Assembly: GCA_041674465.1 (NCBI GenBank)
Contig: JBAYVV010000164.1
Coordinates: forward strand, 1-9,041
From: JACRAR01 sp041674465
Lineage (GTDB): Bacteria; Pseudomonadota; Gammaproteobacteria; Burkholderiales; Rhodocyclaceae
Direction of reading: 5' to 3'
DNA length: 9,041 nt
Each line of letters opens with the position of its first letter. Position 1 is the first letter of the stretch. The notes beneath the pieces are model-generated. The model had not been told where the DNA came from. It saw only the letters and a list, made by a program, of their open reading frames with translations, and made no database searches. Shown here in pieces: positions 5,649 through 9,041 of this stretch. The translations under genes and the position numbers were made by a program.

Positions 5649-8600
5649 ATGCGACTCGTCCTGAGCCTTCTTCTGCTCTGCCTCGGCACACCGGCGTTTG
5701 CCGCTACCTGCACCTCCCTCGGCAGCGGCAACTGGAACAATGCCGCCAACTGGAGCTGCGGAGGTTTGCCACTCGTGCCGGTGGCGGTCGACGACGTCGT
5801 CATCGCCAACGGACATACGGTCACGGTGAACACCGCCGCCGTCTGCCGCGACGTGACCATCAACAACGGCAACGCCAACTCGACCCTCGTCATCGCCGGC
5901 GCCAACTCGCTGACCGCCTCGCGCGACGTCAGGGTGAATGCCAACACCAACGGCCGGGTCAAGCTGCTCGATGTCGCGGCCGGCACGCTCAGCGTCGGGC
6001 GCGACCTGACCCTGGTGAGCAACGGCAACACCCGCATCGCCCGTCTGGCCATCGGCACGGGCACGGCCACCGTGGCGCGCCACCTCACCGCCAACAATCA
6101 GCCCAACCGCGAGCAGGTGGTGTTCTCCGGCCCCGGGATACTGCGCATCGGTGGCAATTTCACCAACGGCGGCACCCTTACGGCCGCCAGCGGCACGGTG
6201 GTGTACAACGGCGGCGGGGCGCAGAACATCGGCGCCTACACCTACAATTACCTGACGGTCGCCAAGGCCGGCGGCACCGCCACCCTCGGCGGCAACGTGA
6301 CGATCCGGGGCAATTTCACCCACGACGGCGGCTTCAACGGCATCACCGGCAACCGCACCGCCACCTTCTCCGGCGCCGCGGCGCAAACCATCGGTGGGAC
6401 GGCAGCCACTTCATCCTTCTATCGGATCGATCTCAACAACGCCAATGGGCTGACGATCAACCACAACGTCACGGTGTCCAACCGGTTTCGCTTCCTGAAC
6501 GGGCGTGTGACGACGGGCGCCAATCTGCTCTCGATCGGCATCAGCAACGCCTCGTCCGGCGCCATCACCGGCAGCGCCGCGAACCGTTACGTGGTCGGCA
6601 ACCTGGCGCGCTGGATCCGTACCGCGGGCGGGAGCGTGGCATACGACTTCCCGGTGGGTACTGCGGTGCGCGCGCTGGTTAATTTGCGTTTCCGCAGCGT
6701 GACCACGGGGAGCTACGTCCGGGTGACCACTATGGACGGCGATCACCCGCAGATCGCCACCTCCGGCATCAACCCGGCGCTCAACGTCAATCGCTACTGG
6801 TCGGTGACGAACCTGGGCGTCGTCTTCAACGCAGCGGCCACGCAGCGACGCATGATCTTCAACTGGGTAGCCGCCGACCGGGATGGCGGCAGCAACCCGA
6901 ACGCCTACATTGCCAAGCGCTACGCCGGCGGCGCTTGGTCGGACACCGACCTGACGCCAGGACGCACGGCGACATCCATTACGCTGAACCCCTACATGGA
7001 GTTCGGCGAGTTCGCGGTCGGCGAACCGCTTACCGTAGTTATTCCCGGCGGATTCGACGGTCTTGAGCCGGGTGCCGTCTTCGTGCCCCTCAACATTCCC
7101 GGCAACAAGAACCCGATCAGGACGAAGGTGAGCGGGACGGCGATGAGCATCGATATCGCAGCGTTGAACCTGACTAAGGATGCCATTCAGACCACATTCA
7201 CAGGAGATGTGAGGATTGAACTGCTCGACGGCTCCAGCAATGCCGCGCCAATCGACGCCAACGGCTGTCGCGCCAGTTGGGTACCTCTTACCGGCTTCGC
7301 CCCGGTCACGCTGAGTTTCCTGCTCGCCGACAACGGCCGGAAAAACGTCAGTTTGACAGAACCCAATGCATGGCGAGACGTCCGCCTGCGTATCACCTAC
7401 CCGGCTGTTGGGGCGCCTTTGGCGATCGGCTGCTCGACAGACAACTTCGCTATCCGCCCCGCGGTTCTGGGAATGGCAGTGACCGACTCTGACTGGCAGA
7501 CCGCCGGAACGACGCGAACGTTGAACAACGCTGCCTTCCCCGGCGGCACGGTGCACAAGGCGGGCCAGCCGTTCACAATCACGGTGACCGCCTATAACGC
7601 GCTGAGCGCGATAACTACCAACTACAATGGCAGCCCTGCCGCCAGCGTCGTCGGCTTCACCCTGCCCGCACTGGGCGCATGCCCGACCTGTGTCCTCGGC
7701 CCGGGCGCCTTTGCCGGCGGCGGCGGGACCGTTGTATCGAGTACGGCCACCTACAGCGAGGTGGGCGTCATTCAGATGCAGGCCTCCGACGACACCTTTG
7801 CCGCCGTCGATGCGGCAGACGGCTCGACCATCGCGGAGCGTACGGCCTACTCGACAATCATGACGGTCGGCCGCTTCGTGCCGGATCATTTCACGCTGAC
7901 CTCGGGTACCGTCACGGCGGCCTGCTCGGCTGGCGTGCCGGCTTTCTCTTATATGAACCAGCCCTTCCAGAGCCTGACCGCGAACGTCGAGGCGCAGAAC
8001 GCCGCGAACGCAGTGACCGTGAATTACAACAGTACGGGCTTTCCGGCCGGCCTGGCGACCGTGGCCTGGCAGGCCGAAAACGCCGACAACGGCACCGATT
8101 TGTCCGCGCGCCTGAATGTGGCCGCGCCGTCCCCGCTCTGGAACAGCGGCGTTTATTCAGTCAGCACGGCGGCGGCCAGCTTTCTCCGCGCCACGCCGGA
8201 CAATCCTGACGGCCCTTTTGACAGCCTGCGGCTGGGTGTGCGAGTAACGGATCCAGACGCTGTTGTGCTGAACAGCCTGGACATGAACGCGGCCACGGCT
8301 GGCGCCTGCGCCCCCTGCAATGCGAAGGCGGTCGGCGCTGCGACCAGTGTGCGCTTCGGACGACTGCGCCTGCAAAACGCCCACGGCTCAGAGTTGCGCG
8401 CGCTGCCGCTGACGGTGCGCAGCGAGTTCTGGAACGGCAGCGGGTTCGCAGTGAATGGCAGCGATAGCTGCACGGCACTTGCAGCCGGGGATTTCTCACT
8501 TTCGAACTGGCAGGGCAACCTGAATCTCGGTGAGACTGCGCTGGCCGCCGGCGGGCCATGGACGGCAGTAGGTGGCCTGTTCAGCGGGCCCGGGTTGACT

Positions 8601-8798
8601 GTGCCCGGACTGAATAACCAGGGCAGCGTCGATGTCACGATCAATCTCGGCACGCGGCCCTGGCTGCGCGGCCGCTGGAACGATGCGGTCGACACGGATG
8701 CGGATGCCAGCACGATGTATGACGACGACCCGGTTGCCCGCGCCACCTTCGGGGTATACCAAGACAGGCTGATATTCAGGCGTGAAGTTACGCGATAG
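5649..8798 (+). CDS. mshQ: MSHA biogenesis protein MshQ, large secreted protein with DUF6701 C-terminus
   Basis: The 1049-residue protein begins with a Sec signal peptide, MRLVLSLLLLCLGTPAFA, cleaved before Ala19. Residues about 26-290 look like a right-handed beta-helix or adhesin passenger. They include SGNWNNAANW (26-35), DDVVIANGHTVTV (48-60) and Gly/Asn/Thr-rich rungs with a repeat of about 52-54 residues (GNFT at 169 and 221; AQNIG at 191 and AQTIG at 245). A linker follows with RYVVGNLARW (313-322) and DFPVGTA (333-339), a pattern seen in surface-adhesin proteins. From about 468 on it is typical MshQ/DUF6701: IRTKVSGTAMSIDIAAL at about 490, FSLSNWQGNLNLGET at 949-963, and an ATFGVYQDRLIFRREV end. 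The open frame extends upstream to 5502, but the signal peptide and the GTGAGG just ahead support 5649, though with only 2 bases between GAGG and ATG. It is probably exported and pilus- or surface-associated. Its exact role in MSHA biogenesis is unclear. Confidence 0.92.
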   Translation: MRLVLSLLLLCLGTPAFAATCTSLGSGNWNNAANWSCGGLPLVPVAVDDVVIANGHTVTVNTAAVCRDVTINNGNANSTLVIAGANSLTASRDVRVNANTNGRVKLLDVAAGTLSVGRDLTLVSNGNTRIARLAIGTGTATVARHLTANNQPNREQVVFSGPGILRIGGNFTNGGTLTAASGTVVYNGGGAQNIGAYTYNYLTVAKAGGTATLGGNVTIRGNFTHDGGFNGITGNRTATFSGAAAQTIGGTAATSSFYRIDLNNANGLTINHNVTVSNRFRFLNGRVTTGANLLSIGISNASSGAITGSAANRYVVGNLARWIRTAGGSVAYDFPVGTAVRALVNLRFRSVTTGSYVRVTTMDGDHPQIATSGINPALNVNRYWSVTNLGVVFNAAATQRRMIFNWVAADRDGGSNPNAYIAKRYAGGAWSDTDLTPGRTATSITLNPYMEFGEFAVGEPLTVVIPGGFDGLEPGAVFVPLNIPGNKNPIRTKVSGTAMSIDIAALNLTKDAIQTTFTGDVRIELLDGSSNAAPIDANGCRASWVPLTGFAPVTLSFLLADNGRKNVSLTEPNAWRDVRLRITYPAVGAPLAIGCSTDNFAIRPAVLGMAVTDSDWQTAGTTRTLNNAAFPGGTVHKAGQPFTITVTAYNALSAITTNYNGSPAASVVGFTLPALGACPTCVLGPGAFAGGGGTVVSSTATYSEVGVIQMQASDDTFAAVDAADGSTIAERTAYSTIMTVGRFVPDHFTLTSGTVTAACSAGVPAFSYMNQPFQSLTANVEAQNAANAVTVNYNSTGFPAGLATVAWQAENADNGTDLSARLNVAAPSPLWNSGVYSVSTAAASFLRATPDNPDGPFDSLRLGVRVTDPDAVVLNSLDMNAATAGACAPCNAKAVGAATSVRFGRLRLQNAHGSELRALPLTVRSEFWNGSGFAVNGSDSCTALAAGDFSLSNWQGNLNLGETALAAGGPWTAVGGLFSGPGLTVPGLNNQGSVDVTINLGTRPWLRGRWNDAVDTDADASTMYDDDPVARATFGVYQDRLIFRREVTR

Positions 8799-8830
8799 GG
8801 GCTTGAATTTGAAATAATCCCCCCAACAGA

Positions 8831-8859
8831 TTGACAACCCAGTTGAAATCCTTTAGTTT
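8831..8859 (+). promoter_or_regulatory. Candidate sigma-70 promoter upstream of mshI
   Basis: TTGACA at 8831-8836 is a perfect -35 hexamer. At the optimal 17-base spacing lies TAGTTT (8854-8859), which matches the -10 consensus at only 3 of 6 positions. An alternative pairing is TTGAAA (8843-8848) with TATATG (8868-8873), but its spacer is 19 bases. The 91-base gap after mshQ is AT-rich compared with its surroundings and is the only long break in the second half of the window, so a separate promoter for mshI is plausible. Confidence 0.4.
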
Positions 8860-8868
8860 CCGTGGGTT
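8836..8868 (+). repeat. Short inverted repeat in the mshQ-mshI gap
   Basis: AACCCA at 8836-8841 is the exact reverse complement of TGGGTT at 8863-8868, with 21 bases between the arms. It overlaps the candidate promoter, so it could be an operator. Arms of only six bases can easily arise by chance. Confidence 0.2.
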
Positions 8869-8889
8869 ATATGGGTAAGTTAACGTAAA

Positions 8890-9041
8890 ATGAGAATTTT
8901 AGGCACCGGTAAGCGGGACGGCTGGCTCGCCGTTGCAAGCCGCGACGGTGTGGTGGATCTGGCTCACATCCACGTTGGCGCAGGCGGACGACCCGAAGTG
9001 ACGCTCTGCGAATCCTTCCGCAAGGAAGGGTCGGAGGTCGA
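8890..9041 (+). CDS. mshI: MSHA biogenesis protein MshI, N-terminal part (partial, runs off the window)
   Basis: An open frame starts at ATG 8890 and continues past the window end. It gives 50 residues beginning MRILGTGKRDGWLAVASRDG. The pattern 'gW.av...dgvdlahv......PevtlCesFrkeG' matches the N-terminus of MshI proteins of betaproteobacteria as I know them. MshI is an actin-like-fold relative of PilM/GspL that works at the cytoplasmic face of the assembly machine. The ribosome binding site is weak; GGGTAAG lies about ten bases upstream. A 91-base gap with a possible promoter separates it from mshQ, so it may open a second transcript (mshI-mshJ and onward). Only the first sixth or so of a typical MshI (about 300 residues) is visible. 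Confidence 0.82.
   Translation, partial: MRILGTGKRDGWLAVASRDGVVDLAHIHVGAGGRPEVTLCESFRKEGSEV

Noticed and set aside
5649..5702. MshQ as a lipoprotein because of Cys11 in the signal peptide
   Set aside because: The residue before the Cys is Leu, which does not fit a lipobox, and AFA|A is a good signal peptidase I site.
6411..7889. A 492-codon open frame on the minus strand inside mshQ (and a 293-codon one at 5505-6386)
   Set aside because: Both are antisense to a well-supported MshQ reading frame in very GC-rich DNA, where long antisense frames are common. The translations are Arg/Gly/His-rich without recognisable domains.
8798..8824. Possible terminator after mshQ: GGGG ... CCCCCC
   Set aside because: There are only four G-C pairs with a 17-base loop and no T run, so it is not a credible intrinsic terminator.
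1..9041. CRISPR array, tRNA/rRNA genes, insertion sequences
   Set aside because: No regularly spaced repeats, no tRNA cloverleaf or rRNA signature and no transposase or terminal inverted repeats were seen. The two extra genes at 4935-5644 have no flanking repeats or other mobile-element marks that I could find.

Overview
The window is almost entirely one plus-strand MSHA-type (mannose-sensitive hemagglutinin, type IVa-like) pilus gene cluster. High GC over most of the window, the style of the proteins and the gene set suggest a betaproteobacterium, possibly Rhodocyclales or a relative. That placement is an inference from general resemblance, not from a marker gene.

Layout: the last 29 codons of the assembly ATPase MshE (1-90); the inner-membrane platform protein MshG (98-1324); a prepilin-like protein in the MshF position (1324-1848); a 67-base gap with a ribosome binding site and possible promoter elements; the major pilin MshA (1916-2461); a 64-base gap with a strong hairpin; then the minor pilins MshC (2526-2993), MshD (2983-3567), MshO (3551-4489) and the PilX-like MshP (4486-4938). 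Two genes foreign to the canonical MSHA set follow: a nucleotidyltransferase-fold protein of the MNT/AbiEii type (4935-5465) and a 61-residue unknown protein (5459-5644). Next is the large secreted MshQ (5649-8798), a 91-base gap with a candidate promoter, and the first 50 codons of MshI (8890 to the window end).

How they work together: MshE hydrolyses ATP at the cytoplasmic face and MshG forms the membrane platform. Prepilins with class III signal peptides are cleaved after a conserved Gly by a prepilin peptidase that is not in this window. MshA polymerises into the fibre. MshC, D, O, P and probably the MshF-slot protein would prime or cap it. MshQ is probably exported and pilus-associated. 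MshI is a PilM-like cytoplasmic alignment protein. Most junctions overlap or nearly touch, so translational coupling is likely. The two clear breaks flank mshA, which fits separate, higher expression of the major pilin.

Points of most interest: the nucleotidyltransferase plus small-protein pair seamlessly inserted between mshP and mshQ; the mshI gene lying after mshQ, unlike the Vibrio order; the beta-helix-like front half of MshQ; the hairpin and an 11-base repeat flanking mshA; and the sharply lower GC of mshA compared with mshG and mshQ.
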